Shown here piece by piece: positions 1-11,522 of a stretch of DNA of 64,000 nt. The stretch lies in the NCBI RefSeq assembly GCF_020906515.1, contig NC_085855.1, positions 1,860,001-1,924,000 of the forward strand, read 5' to 3'. Below the pieces are notes generated by a model, which saw only the letters and a program-made list of their open reading frames with translations, did not search any database and was not told where the DNA came from. The first letter of the stretch is position 1. Each line of letters starts with the position of its first letter. Source of the DNA: Vanrija pseudolonga (lineage: Eukaryota > Basidiomycota > Tremellomycetes > Trichosporonales > Trichosporonaceae). The position numbers and the translations under genes are program-made.

Positions 1-296
1 TCATCAAGAAAGAACATGGTGACGCGTATATGGTTTCGCCCAGTGTTGACTCTCCATCACTCTGAAGATGTGACCTTAAACTGGCTCTCCTCCTCCATCA
101 TCCTGGCAATGTTTACCTTCGCCGTCCCATCAGTGCAATCCCATCAGCACGGCGAGCCCCATCAAGAAACCGTTAAAAAGGACTCCCCCTCCAGCATCCT
201 TGCTCCTCAACCCACAACTCCCCTCTCCCTCTTACCCCCACAACCACTCTAAGAACAACCGAACTTTCACCTCTCCTCCCTGTAGGTCCATCGACG
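1..296. other. left-edge intergenic DNA / leader of family member A
   Basis: No gene is recognised here. From about 180 onward the plus strand is C/T-rich and continues to the ATG at 297, as in the leaders of family members B and C, so this is probably promoter and 5' UTR of member A. No clear TATA element was seen. Confidence 0.4.
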
Positions 297-3200
297 ATGG
301 AGAATCTCTCGAGGCGCATCCGCACCCTTAGCGGGAGCCGCAGCCGCAGCCGCAGCCGCAAGGACTCCATGCCGGGGACGCTGCGCCTCGACCCAGCCGG
401 CAGCCACCCCCCGCTGCCTACTATTCTCCACCCCATTGGCACTTGTGAGTGGTGTCCTCCGAGTCCGTGCTAATATGCAGCCTTCATCGTGCCCCAGCTG
501 AACGAGGCCGAAGAGTGTCTCGACCCCGCTCAGAAGTGTAAGCCCAACATATCGTAGCCTCGCTGACCTTAGTCATCGCCACCATCAGCGTGATGATCCA
601 GTACCCCAAATTCTGTATTTGGATGAACTCCCCTCTGACTCTGGTGGAGGAACTCTCGAGCCCCGAGATCGGCTTCGAGCGGCCCCCGACCGCCACTTTA
701 GACAAAGTCGAGGTCGGCATCATCAAGATGACGATCTATGTTCGCACTGTAAGTCCCCCTTCCGCCTGCTTCCCGCTCACACGAAGACCGAGTCCGCCCG
801 CGCCTTCTTCCGCCGTGTGGACGAGACACGCCCGATCTCCATTGAGCTCCGCATCGGCGCTCTCGAGCGTGCCGGTGTCGAGGCGAAGGACAAGGACGAC
901 AGCACCCGTCCTATCCAGGCCAAAGTCGACGAGCACCTACCGTCCAACAGCCCAGTCCCCGCGTGGATCTGCACACGTATCATCCACGCCTTGTCGGCGG
1001 AAAACATCCCCAACGTCTTCTTCACGGACACGACGTCGTTTGACCCGCGTATCCTCCTCCCCGCCGTGGGCAAGTTCATTGGCAGCCCGGCCGCCAAGGG
1101 CGTGAAGCACTTTGTCCTCCCTCTTAGCTCTGCGCACGCGGTCCACTCCCGCGAGCTGGCAGAGGGGCTCGACCGCATTATCGAGGCGGAGCTCGAGAAG
1201 AACACGAGCATCGAGGTGCTCTGTCTCCACACGGGGGAGAAGAGTGGCCCTCTGAACTACTGCGTCGAGTGTTGCGGCGAGGCAGCCGAGTGGAACACCA
1301 CCACGCGTAGCAAGCCCGACATGAGGAGCAAGCAGGCTGTCCTCGAGCGTAACCGCGCCCTCCGCGTTGGAGTGGCCCACGAGGCTCGCGAGGCGTTCGT
1401 CGAGTTCTGTGCTCGTGACCAGAGAGCGAAGGAGATGGCTCTCAAGGCCATGGCCTTCCTGAACGCGGTGGCCCCGGTCGTGGCACAGGACACCAGCGCC
1501 TCATCGGGCTCTCACTCCATCCGCCTTCACCCAGCTACCTCTGGCCCCAAAGCTAAGAACCTCCCCCTCACTCCGTCCCCGACCGGCACCATCAGCAACC
1601 CATCGACCAGCAGTCTCGAGTTGACGACTGTCGTCCTCGGTCCTACGACTCGCTCTCGGCCAGTCACTCCGTTCCCGAGCACGGCTGAGGCTTCTTTCTC
1701 CAGCATCGACCTGGCACCCTTCCCAACGCCTCCTTCCCACCTCCCCGGCCGCGCCACCCGCATAGCGCCCCGCGTTGACCTCCAGTCGACCGCAGTGAAC
1801 CCCCCCAACTTTGGAAGCCACCAGGCGACTTCCATACCATTCCCTGACATCGTCGACGAGACGGAGCTTCCCACCCTCGAGGGCGGCGGTACCACGAGCA
1901 GCGGCTCTGACAGCGACCACGCCGGCCCCAGCACGCCCGCCGACCAGCTCTCGACCCACAATTCGACCGACGACCTGTTCACGGAGCCCAGCGTGGACTT
2001 CTCGCTCCCCCGCCACAGCACCTTCGAGCAGGCCGACGAAATCGTCCCGTGGACCGAGACCCCGCGCGGCGACTCCGCCTTCGTCTGGGAGGACCCCTTG
2101 TCCTCGACCCCTGTGCGCAGCGTGGCTGGTGAGGGCGAGACTTGGGTAGCGCCCGGTGACACCGCCCCCACTCCCGTCCGCCGCCACGAGTCCGCCGCGC
2201 ACTCCTCGAAAGTCGCGACGCCTACCGGCATCGAGAGGAAGCTGGCCGAGCACACGCCCCAGGCCCGTCCTCTTTTCCAGAGCCCCCGCCCCCGCCCCCG
2301 CGCAGTTTCCGTCAACAACATGCCCCGTCGCGCCATCCCAGGGTTTGGTGCCCCCGGCGTACTTGCGACCCCCCGCTTCTCGCCGCGTGGCGCCAACGAT
2401 CTCGACCTCACTGGCTTCTGCACCCAGTCTGCGGTGGCCGGCGACGCCGCCAATCAGGTGGAGGACATCGCGTCGAACCCCACAGACCCCCCCTCCGGTC
2501 TCGTCCCCGATGTTGACAATGAGGCGGGTGCTGCGGCCGGCTCCGTTACTTCCACCCCTAAGCCCACTCTCCCCTACGACGACTGCATCGTCACCCCTGA
2601 CAGGCGCGCAGCTGCCGAGGCTATGCTTGCGTTCCGCAGCGGGCATGTCGCCACAAGCCCCCTGTCTGAGCGCAGCCAAGCCCAGCAGGCCAGCAACCTC
2701 GAGCCGCGGGCCGCTTCCATCTCTGGGGCACCTGAAAACATGGATGCCGAAGCCGAGGAGCTCGTATCAGACACCACCACCACCACCTGCGGCGACAACG
2801 ACTCGGACGTCGTAGCAGACACTACCATGGCCACCTATGGTGACAACGACTCGGAGGTCGTGGCAGACACGAGCACAGCCACTTACGGCGCCAACGACTC
2901 GACCTTCGACTCCATCCCCTCCTCTATCGAGGGTGCACTTGGCGACGCGATGCACAGCCTCCGCATCAACAACGTTGCTCAGGCGGGAACGCCACGCAAG
3001 CCCTTCCCAGTCGCGGAGGACATCCCGTCGGTCCCCAACGACGTGCACCAGGCGCAGGCGCAGGCAGCCACTGCGTCCTTGGCACTCTCTTCATGCTCTA
3101 CATCCTTGGCACCCTCCGATGACGGTGCCACCGACGCCACTCCCACCGTCACAGAGTACCGCTTCCTCAGCAAGGCCCAGATCCAGCGTATCCACGACTT

Positions 3201-3576
3201 TGCCAACTCCCGCGACGCCGACAAGTTCCACTTCACCTGCTGCTCCGAGTCGCCCAATACCTCTACTTGCCTATACAGCCGCGACCATGCCCAAGCTGGC
3301 CGCCCGGGCCTGGGCAACCACCCCCTGGCGAGTCAGTCGATCCAGTCGACTCAGTCGACCCACAACCAGCTTCCCCCTGCCCACTTTAACATCGACAAGT
3401 GGTTCAACGACAACATCGCTTTCGAGCGCGGTGTCGACCACGCCCGCGTACTCTGGGCGGAGGAGCAGAAGCTCGCCATGCCAGCCAAGAACACCCTTGG
3501 CAAGATGGTCAAGAAGATGACCGGCTCGGTGCGCGGTAAGCTCCCCGTCTGGCGCAAGGCCGACAGGGCTCTCTGA
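297..3576 (+). CDS. lineage-specific F-box-like family, member A (unknown function)
   Basis: Product not recognised by name. Model: exons 297-444, 481-537, 573-748 and 787-3576, giving 1056 residues; frames join cleanly and the last intron is phase 0. It is placed in a family with the next three genes because the residues before and after the last intron, a FVLPL stretch (about 236-240), LCLH (272-275), CVEC (286-289) and a C-terminal FLSKAQIQRIHDFA helix (920-933) line up with the same elements in B, C and D. Between these lies a Ser/Pro/Thr-rich, probably disordered segment of roughly 550 residues absent from C and D; it includes a tandem repeat at 2773-2910. The C-terminus is basic. No catalytic motif or membrane segment is visible. 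An alternative reading of exon 3 in the frame opening at 619 is open but gives implausible sequence (a run of His/Arg). A substrate-adaptor or scaffold role is only a guess from the F-box-like motif. Confidence 0.7.
2773..2910 (+). repeat. 48-bp coding minisatellite in member A
   Basis: Two 48-bp units (2773-2820 and 2821-2868) and a shorter third (from 2869) encode versions of a 16-residue acidic unit with the core DNDS(D/E)VVAD. Units differ at several positions, so this is not a recent expansion. Confidence 0.75.
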
Positions 3577-4373
3577 GTTAAGTTGTGGCGAATGGCTGCC
3601 GTGGGCGCCGACTAAGTTTTCCTTCTCGTTATAGTGTACGTGACTCATATGGCTCATAATGTACCGTGCATACAAAGCACGGGTCCCAAAATGCAACTCT
3701 TGTGTATAAACGGTTCCGGTCTACATCGAAAGTTGTCTGTAAAAGGTGCGTGGACAAGAGCCAACTGAGGAGACCGTTGGTAGGAGGATCACATCAGATT
3801 TCCAGTACTTTTGTTCTACACCCAGAGCACTTACAAGCCAACGATTACCGCGAAGTGAAGTCAACTCGCCTTTGTGAGTCATTAACAATATTTGATGGCA
3901 CCACACAAGCAAACGCCTTCCGCAGAGCCTCCTGGCGTGTGTGTGGATATGGCTCGCTCCCCAATCTTCCCTGGCTGTGACAGACGGTGACGCGCAGCAC
4001 GGCAGACCGCATGAGTGTGTGTCAATTGTTGCTGAAGCTGGCGCCCTCGGGGGACGGCGTCCTGCCGCGTGCTGTGACTTGTGTGTGCGCGTCGTCTCGA
4101 GCTGCCCTGATTCCCCATCGAGCGTGTGTGTGTAACTGTGCTGCTTCCTCAACCGACTTGGGGCAGCACAGTGCGCTTCTGGCCCACGCCGACACATTTG
4201 TCTGGTGGGAATGGCTGGGTGTCATCAAACCTCGTCCCACGACCATACCCACCACTGCTTAACAACCCACTGCTGTCTTTCCATTCACACTGACCACATC
4301 CAACACCACCGACGATATCTCTCCCTTCATTCCATCCCCTACTACTCCCTTTCCTTCCACATCCTCTTCAACC
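3577..4373. other. intergenic between family members A and B
   Basis: No gene is recognised. Short TG runs occur near 4014-4023 and 4080-4135, and a C/T-rich leader precedes the ATG at 4374. The stretch presumably contains the A terminator and the B promoter. Confidence 0.4.
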
Positions 4374-6628
4374 ATGCAGCGCAAGGACGAGCTCGTCACC
4401 GCCACCGACGACAACATGCATAGCACACCCAGCACCCCCGTCGACTCGACCCCACCCATCGAGTCCTTCAACCCACCCGCCGAGTCGTCCAACCTCCCGC
4501 CCAGCACCCCAGACGTACTCTACGCCCAGCTCATTGGCACCGACGTTGGCACCTCTGCCTCTGGAAGCGTGCAGCCCCTCCCGGGTGCTGCCGCTACCCT
4601 TTTCACGCCGACTACTCCGCCCCGCACACGTCCCCTGACAGTGGCTCCCTCGCCTTCCACCAGCCACAGCACAGGTGACGTGACTCCTATCCTCTTGCCA
4701 CCCGAGTCACCAATGTCGCTCCGGGCAGTACTCGCCGAGGTCGAGGCACACACACCCTTCCTCCCCACCGCCGGCTACACCCAAGAGCCCGACTGCGGCC
4801 CTCCCGCTGCCGAGCTGGAGGCCCAGGAGCTGTATCCGACGTACGTCCCTGACATCGAGACGGACGAGAAGACGGCAGGTCCCACTCGCTCAGGCTTCCG
4901 CTCCCGCTTTCTCCGCTGGGGCGACCATCGCGGCAAGGAGGGGGAACCTGAACCTCGCCCCCGACCTCCTCTCAGCCGGCGCCCGTCACACCTGTCGATC
5001 ACCTGTCGTTTCGGCTCGGACACCGCGATCTCTGACAAGGAGGAACACTTCATCGCCAAGTACAAGCGCAAGTATATGGCGAAGCGCCGGAGCACGGACT
5101 TTGATATGCCTTTTGTCAAGACGGTTGCCGACATCTCGAGTGGATTCCTCCCGACTCCCAGGTACTTTCCAGTCTTCAACCACGAGAGGCACATGATCCT
5201 CCCCAAGCCGAGGACCGTGGATGAGAGGAACGCCATGGCGGCCAACCTCTACATTTTTGAGACGAGTACGTGTCTCTGTAGGGCGTTTACATCGTGCTGA
5301 CTGACGTTTCAGATGTGTTTGCGGTCACGCTTCTCCCCCAGCATGGCCTGCACGAAGACTACCGCCAGGACGGAGGAGACAAGATCGAACTCCTGGCTCG
5401 AGAACTGCGTGCAGCATTCGTCAGGAAGGGCCTCCTCACGCACGTAGAGTCGTCTTGCGCCTGGGAGGCTACGATTCTCGTCAAGTGGCACACTGTGAGT
5501 GGCGGTGGTTTCAGTTTTCGCTCCAGGTGCCACACTAACCCTGCCCAGGCGGCCGACATTGAGCGCGTCACAGAGTGCCTCAACCGCTTCCCGCTCCCAT
5601 CCCTCCGCGTCCGCTTCCGTAGCTCCGAAGTCGAGACGCTCGAACACCAAGGCCTGATGGCGCTGTTCAACACACTCGATCTCCTGTCAACCCTGCGGCT
5701 TCAGGTGGCATGCACGTACGACGACCCCGTGACCGACGACGTCTGGGAGGAACTGCTCGACTACCTAACGGACAGTCGGAGCAGGACGGTGCGACACCTC
5801 GTCCTTCCGCCATTCCACAAGCTCTATGAGGAGCTCCCAGAGCTCCGGAGCTACGTCATGAAGGCGCTGTGGGAGGGCAACGTGACCTTGGAGAGCCTGT
5901 GCTTCCACGGGCAGGCATGGTGCGGAGACGTCGAGGTCACCTCGGACTGGTGGCCTCGTCAGCGGTGCAGCGGCTGCCTTGGGGACCAGGGAGAGGAGGA
6001 CAGCCGCAAGGCTTGGGCGGGGATTGTGGACGTGGGGATCAGGAATCGCATGATCCGCATGACTGGGGTCGAGAAGCATGTGCTCCACGCACGCTGGCTA
6101 GGACAAGTGCTCCTCCGCAAGGTCAGGCTCCGTACTCCGCCTCCTTGGGCGCCAGCAAGCATCGGTAGGAGGATCCGCGCTTTGAACTGGAGGAGCGAGG
6201 GGAGCAGTGTGGGCGGACCATCGGCGCGACCGGCGCGGCGGGCGACCTTCCTCGATCTTCCTTACGAGGTGAGGTCGCGCATTGTCGAGATGGCCGCCGA
6301 TCCCCACGGCCACGTTGCCACCCCCGTCCTGTGGCGAGCCATCGATGCCGCCGTTGCCAGTCCCCGCATTCCCCCTCGCGTCCGGTTGCACCAGTGGCAG
6401 CCATCTGGCGGCTGGTCGGTGCCAAGGCAGGTCTTTTGGCCCGAGTGCGAGTTGCGGTTTGTGCTCGACAACCATGCTATGGGCGACTGGCTGGACAGTC
6501 AGGGGCTGCGGTGGTACGGGACCGTGGAGGAGGGAATCGAGTGGTTCAAGACGCTTCGGCGTCCAACCCGGTGGCAGCGGCTTGTCGCCAGGGTTCGGAT
6601 GGGGTGGATTTACATGGTTCCCATATAA
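4374..6628 (+). CDS. lineage-specific F-box-like family, member B (unknown function)
   Basis: Product not recognised. Exons 4374-5265, 5313-5494 and 5549-6628 give 717 residues. The second intron (54 nt) lies in an open frame, but it has a GTGAGT donor, a CTAAC branch site and a CCCAG acceptor, and it sits at the phase-0 site used in A, C and D. The first ~290 residues are Ser/Pro/Thr-rich with a basic patch. The rest is the family core: LVLPP at about 442-446, ESLCFH at 473-478, CSGC at 498-501, then RN-x2-I and QVLLRKV, and an F-box-like motif FLDLPYEVRSRIVEMA at 592-607. Canonical F-boxes lie near the N-terminus, so the C-terminal position is unusual. There is no signal peptide or membrane span. 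Same orientation as A and C, with about 0.6-0.8 kb between genes. Confidence 0.75.
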
Positions 6629-6690
6629 TTTGTGTTCGAGCGGTTCCAAGTTCTGATGGATATGCATGTAGGCCAATATGCAGAAAAACC

Positions 6691-6696
6691 AATAAA
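6691..6696 (+). terminator. AATAAA poly(A) signal candidate of member B
   Basis: An exact AATAAA 63 nt after the stop codon of B. Fungal 3'-end signals are loose, so this is suggestive only. Confidence 0.4.
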
Positions 6697-7070
6697 AATC
6701 TATGGAGCAGATTGCATAGGAGGCTGACCAGCGAGAAGCAAATGCGGCGCGGTGTCGCGTCGACTCTTGCCACCGCCAAGTGGTTGGGCATCACGGCGCA
6801 CTCTGGCCCGAGCGGGCAAGAGTCCTCTTACGAGGGGGCAGAAGCATCACCTTTGTGTGAACCAGGAGTGCGGTGAATCGGCTTTCAGGGCTTTAATAAG
6901 TGGAATGACGGTTGGGGAGTGGAGATTCTGGTGGATGTGCTTTGTGCGCCCCATTGTGTGTCGTGGCCCACAATCCCACGCGCGGCGGTGTCATCGCCCG
7001 CTCGCACACGCCAGGACTGCTGGACTGAGCCCCCGTGTCGCTGACAAGCGCTCTCGCACCACCACCGACA

Positions 7071-7078
7071 TATTTAAA
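7071..7078 (+). promoter_or_regulatory. TATA-like element of member C
   Basis: TATTTAAA lies 154 nt upstream of the ATG at 7232 and is followed by a C/A/T-rich, G-poor leader typical of fungal transcripts. Confidence 0.4.
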
Positions 7079-7231
7079 GCAAGCGTGTGTGTGTCCACTC
7101 CTGCAACCAAACTCCCCCCAACGCTTCTCGACACCACTTCACCAACCACACCCATCCACGGGTTACATAGCACCAACTCCCTTTCACAACACCTCTCTAC
7201 TCTCCCCCACTGTTCCCACTCTATCAGCACC

Positions 7232-8692
7232 ATGTCCTCGAACAGCGCAGCCGGTCCCAGTGACAGCAACGCCCTCCTCCCGCCAACCTCACAAGACACC
7301 CTCACCGGCGCCGAGCACCGTCCCCAGGCCCGGGGGCGGCAGTACCCCGCCTTCGACCCCAGCGTGGTCCTCGGGCCGGTAGAGCGCACGATGGTGGGAC
7401 CGATACGGTTGTCACGGTAGGCCACCGTAAGTGGTCCTACTACCACTTCGACGACCCGTTCGACCTCAGCACGGGTGAGTGGCCCTCCGTAGGGCCGGCA
7501 CTGACCGCACAGACGTGTTCGATGTGGAGTATTCCACCCCCTCGTCGGCTTCGGCCAGCTGGAGGCGCGACGCGGAGCCTGACGCCGACTTTGCGGCGCG
7601 CATCATCGCTGCCATGGCTGAGAAGGGGCTGCTGTGCTGGGTATGCAGCGTGGGGACGTCCACGGTCGGCCTCAGGATCAAGTGGGAGAGTGTGAGTGCC
7701 CCTCCAATCCCCCTTGTGTGTGCGTGTGCCTCCAGCTGACTCCGCAGGCGGAGGACGTCGGTCTCGCCACATAGGTCCTCAACACGTTCAGCCTGAGCCA
7801 GCTGCGCATCATCTTCGACGGGTGCGGACAGCACCAGGTCGCCGCGCTCACCGCGCTCCTCGGCACGCTCGACCTGCCCGCCACGCACAAACTCCAGATC
7901 CGCCTATCCGCGTCCCCGTGGCCCCGGGCAGGAAGCTTCCCAGAGGTATACCCGGCTCTGCGCGACTTCCTCGCCGGGCCCCGGTCGCGCAAACTCCGCT
8001 CTCTCATCCTACCACCCATCAACAGGTGGTGGGCTCACGAGGAGTGGGGTCCCCTCTTCCTCGACCTCCAGGAAACCAACACGTCCCTGGAGCACGTCTG
8101 CTTCGAGAACAAGTGGGAGTGCGGGACGCAGGACTTCGCCAGCGGAACCCGGACGTTCTGCCTCTACTGCCATGTGACCCGGATGCCCTGGCGGGACCAG
8201 CAACGGTGGCCCCACCTAAGCTCGGTGCTGACGAAGAACTTCGGGCTGCGGGGTATGCTCGAGCGGGTCGCTGTCCGTACCAACGTCCTGGGGCAGGTGC
8301 TCCTGCGAAGCGAGCCGCCTACCTCGTCCCCTCCAGCCCCAGGAGAGGCGGGTTCGGCCCCTCCAACCCCGTCCAGGGCCTCCTTCGCCAACCTGCCACC
8401 CGAGATACGGCGCACCATCGTCGCCTTGGCCGGCGGAGCGGTCGGCGTCCTCGACACGCACGCCATCAACCGCGTCCTCGACCACGCGGCGGAGCGGCGC
8501 CCTATCCCTGGCCTCGAGAACGCGGGGCTGCCACCATGGGAGGCGGAGGTGCAGCTGGCGGAGGTGTTGGGCGAGTGGCTAAGCGCCGGGGGCTTCACAT
8601 GGGCTGGGACGCCGGAGGGGGCACTGGAGTGGATGATGCAGCAGGAAGCAGAGGGTGAGCCTGCTGCGTTTCATCAGGCTTCGAGGACGTGA
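7232..8692 (+). CDS. lineage-specific F-box-like family, member C (unknown function, splice-dependent)
   Basis: Product not recognised. Best model: exons 7232-7378, 7432-7474, 7513-7691 and 7775-8692, 428 residues. The first intron (7379-7431) is the least certain join; it is needed to move from the ATG frame into the frame carrying the family motif DDPF. The third intron must end at 7774: the position matching the acceptor used in A and B (7747) would bring an in-frame TAG at 7772-7774 into the message. The core has LILPP (about 200-204), SLEHVCF, CLYC (252-255), a shared NVLGQVLLR stretch, and the F-box-like FANLPPEIRRTIVALA at 327-342. C is the shortest member and lacks the long Ser/Pro-rich segments of A and B. 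It is either a working gene with a shifted acceptor or a young pseudogene. Convergent with D. Confidence 0.6.
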
Positions 8693-8836
8693 CGTGGGAC
8701 TGGGGGGCGATTCTTGTGTACATAGCGAGGTCATACAGCAGGTAGATTATACATTCGAATATGCAGCTCCATGCAGCTGCAACAGTCTAATTAATCTAAT
8801 CTAAACGCCGCGCCGCACTTGGCCGCAGCTATTAGC

Positions 8837-10608
8837 TCAAAGGATCAATCGCGGGGACGCCAACTCGGCCGCCCCGGCACTGCGATAGCTCCGCGTGCTC
8901 TGAATGCTCTGTACTCTCCGTCTCCTAATATCGCGCGCGTGGAAGGCCGCGAGGGAGATCGACGTGCCCTCCTGCCCGGAGAACGACGCAACGGCGGAGG
9001 CGACGCTGTCTGTCGCAGCGGGCGGCCACGCCGCCTCGCCCTCCTCGGCGGCCATGTCGGCGGGGTGCGCGTCCGTCGTGATAGCGTACCTGTGGCTCGT
9101 GTCCGAGTCGAGCTCGGACGCGTCGCTCGACTCCTTCGACCAGTCGGGGGCGTCCTCCTCGGCGCGCCACCACGGCGTGGGCGGCTCGCGGCCGGCCTGG
9201 TGCTCGTCCCACCAGTCGAGCGCGTGGCGTACCCCCCAGTCCCACCACATGCGGCCGCACGCCATCCATGTCTCGCGGGCGCGCTCGACGACGACCTCGG
9301 CCTCGTTGTCGACGACGACGCCGCCGATCGTCAGGCCTGCGCGCGAGGCCACGACCGTCGCTGGCCCCTCGTTGGACCACGCGCGCGACGACCGCGCCTC
9401 CGACAGCCACGCGGTGAAGACGGTGCGCTGCTTGTCGCTGCACGTGCTTACTAGCGACACGATATCGCCGACCTGGAACGGCGAGAGCCACGCAAAGTCG
9501 GGACATTGGGACTCGAGCTTGGCGACGTGGACCATGCGCTTGATGCTGCGTGCGCGGGAGAGCGTGCGCGCTGATACGCCCTCCGTTTCGAGGTCGACGG
9601 GGTGGATTAGGATGAAGGCCGCCAGGAGGACCTGGGCGGCGGCGGCGCGGATGCGCGCCGTAAGCGCGCTGTTGCGGACAATGAGCCCGCGGAGCGCTGG
9701 CTCGAAGCATTCGACGGTGAGCGGGCCTGGCTTACAAGGACAGAGGGGCAGCCGCACACCGTGTATTGTGCGGTCGTCCTCGTCTGGGGAGCGCGACAGT
9801 GCGCCGTGCGGGCAGATGAACGTGAGGGTCAAGTTGTGGTTGATTGCGTTGGCGAAGGGCTCGACAAACTCTGGGCCTGGTAGGGGGACGACCAGCGTCT
9901 CGAGCCCATGTCCTCGCCCGGAGGAGAGGTAGAGCGCCAGCGCGGGCAACGACTGGGGCGGCAGGGGCGTGCACCCCATGTCGAGGATTGCGAGGCCGGG
10001 GATGTTGAGGGTACGGAGGAGGAGCGACGCCGCCTGGTGCTGCGGGTGCTTGATCTCGACGGCGAGCGAGAAGATGCGGCACTGGTTCAGGCGCGACACG
10101 AGCTCTGACAGCCCTTCCAGCTGGCCCCATACGTCAGCTCGACTCTGGCGAACCCACTTACGCCGTCCCACTGCGCGCGCACATGCAAGTGCCCAGAAGG
10201 CGACATGACGCACCGCGCCGTTATGCGGCCCGACTTCCACGACGTGAACATTGGCGCGAAGGGGTCCGCGGCGCGCCAGCTCTCATCGTCGTCGTTGTTG
10301 TCGCCTGCCGGGCGGTGCGAGTGGTCGATTGGCCAGGAGAGGGCGGCCGGCGGCGGCTCGGCTTTGAGCTTGAGGAAGGAGGCTGGCGCGTGAGGTGAGC
10401 TTCGCTGTTGCAGGGCGTGCCTCGGCTCGCCGTGCTACCCTCGGCGCTACTCACACTGAAACGGGTCCCACTCACGCCCGCTCTTCGTGCTCGGCAGCTT
10501 GATCGGCGATGTGATGCCCGTCTTTGTGCTCTCCGCCGCCTGCTTCTTATTACGGCGGAACTGCGGGAACGAGTGTGGGCGTATTGGGAGGGAGGATTTC
10601 TGGCCCAT
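8837..10608 (-). CDS. lineage-specific F-box-like family, member D (unknown function)
   Basis: Product not recognised. Exons on the minus strand: 10608-10455, 10382-10162 and 10120-8837, 552 residues. The first intron is phase 1 and follows a WDPF motif, matching the phase-1 intron after DDPF in C. The second is phase 0 at the conserved site after a Trp-x2 end (AQWDG). Core elements: LVVPL (about 201-205), FICPH (226-230), a compact CPC (252-254), IVRNSAL, and FAWLSPFQVGDIVSLV at 324-339 in place of the F-box-like helix of B and C. The tail after residue 400 is Trp-rich, then acidic and Ser-rich. D is the most diverged member and the only one on the minus strand; it faces C with 144 bp between stop codons. 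Confidence 0.7.
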
Positions 10609-11522
10609 CGTGGGGTGTGGCGGGGGTGAGGTAGGGAAGGAGGACTATCAAAGTCGCGCCAAGATGTACTGTAGTAACGATCGTGAGTGGTCGGTCGGTA
10701 GGTATGGTGCTGATATCTTGTCAACAGGTCGTCCTGTATACGACCTCATGAAACGCGGACCGTGCGCCTCCACGTTTGCCCGACAGAGTGAGTGGGGGCA
10801 GCGAACGCCACCGCACGGGGTCGACGGCCTTGGCTTGGAATGGAGCTTCCAAGCGCATTGAAGCTTCGGCAGGCGCTTCTGCAGGCTTGTTCTTCATCGC
10901 CCAGGGCAGGTAGGGGTGAGATGGAGCCTTTGTCGATACTTAAGTGCAGGGAGTGCCACTGCCACACTTGGACAAGGGCCCGCGGGATCGACTCGACGCC
11001 CATCGAGTTGGCATGCCGCCGCATGCTATTGTGCCTTCCACAGGTTGTCACGGCGCTGGCCAGCTCGTAGCATGAATAGGGGTGCATGGATGCCTGGAGG
11101 TGCTGCCTCTTGCCACTCACCATGCACGATACTCAACGCGACATGAGCCGTGTTGCCGTCGCAGTGAGCGCGTCCTTCGACGGCGCTGACCCCAGGCCCT
11201 GGTTGACGCCAGCCCTAGTAAGCTCGGCGCCGAGGATAAGGCGGCCGTTGGGCTCGGGCTCCAATTCCGCGCCATCGCGCCGTGTCCATTCGAGTCAAAG
11301 GGATCGGCGCTGCTGGCCAACGGCGCAATGCCAGACGGCCCAGGGTGGAACGGCACTTGCCCCTCTGGTGCCGACCTCGCCGCTCGGAGCTCGGTCGACA
11401 ATCAACTCGGGCTGTGGTGATGATGCGGCCGGCACCGCCGAGGCCTACACCCATAATGTACATAATATGCTGCACGCTGGGTATCTCGGTAATATGTATG
11501 CTTCGTTATCTAGTCGTGAATG
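10609..11522. other. intergenic upstream of family member D
   Basis: No gene, RNA or repeat is recognised in these 0.9 kb. It should contain the promoter of D (leftward) and the 3' end of the vezatin-like gene. Confidence 0.4.

Larger units (their letters stand above)
6629..7231. other. intergenic between family members B and C
   Basis: Holds a candidate poly(A) signal for B at 6691-6696, a TATA-like element at 7071-7078 and the C/A-rich leader of C. No gene is recognised. Confidence 0.45.

Noticed and set aside
619-786. upstream extension of member A's last exon in the same frame (from 619)
   Set aside because: Gives a His/Arg-rich stretch; the alternative frame with introns 538-572 and 749-786 gives natural sequence and the conserved family intron.
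1501-2679. 392-codon open frame on the minus strand inside member A
   Set aside because: Antisense shadow of a GC-rich coding exon; Gly/Arg-rich composition with no family motif.
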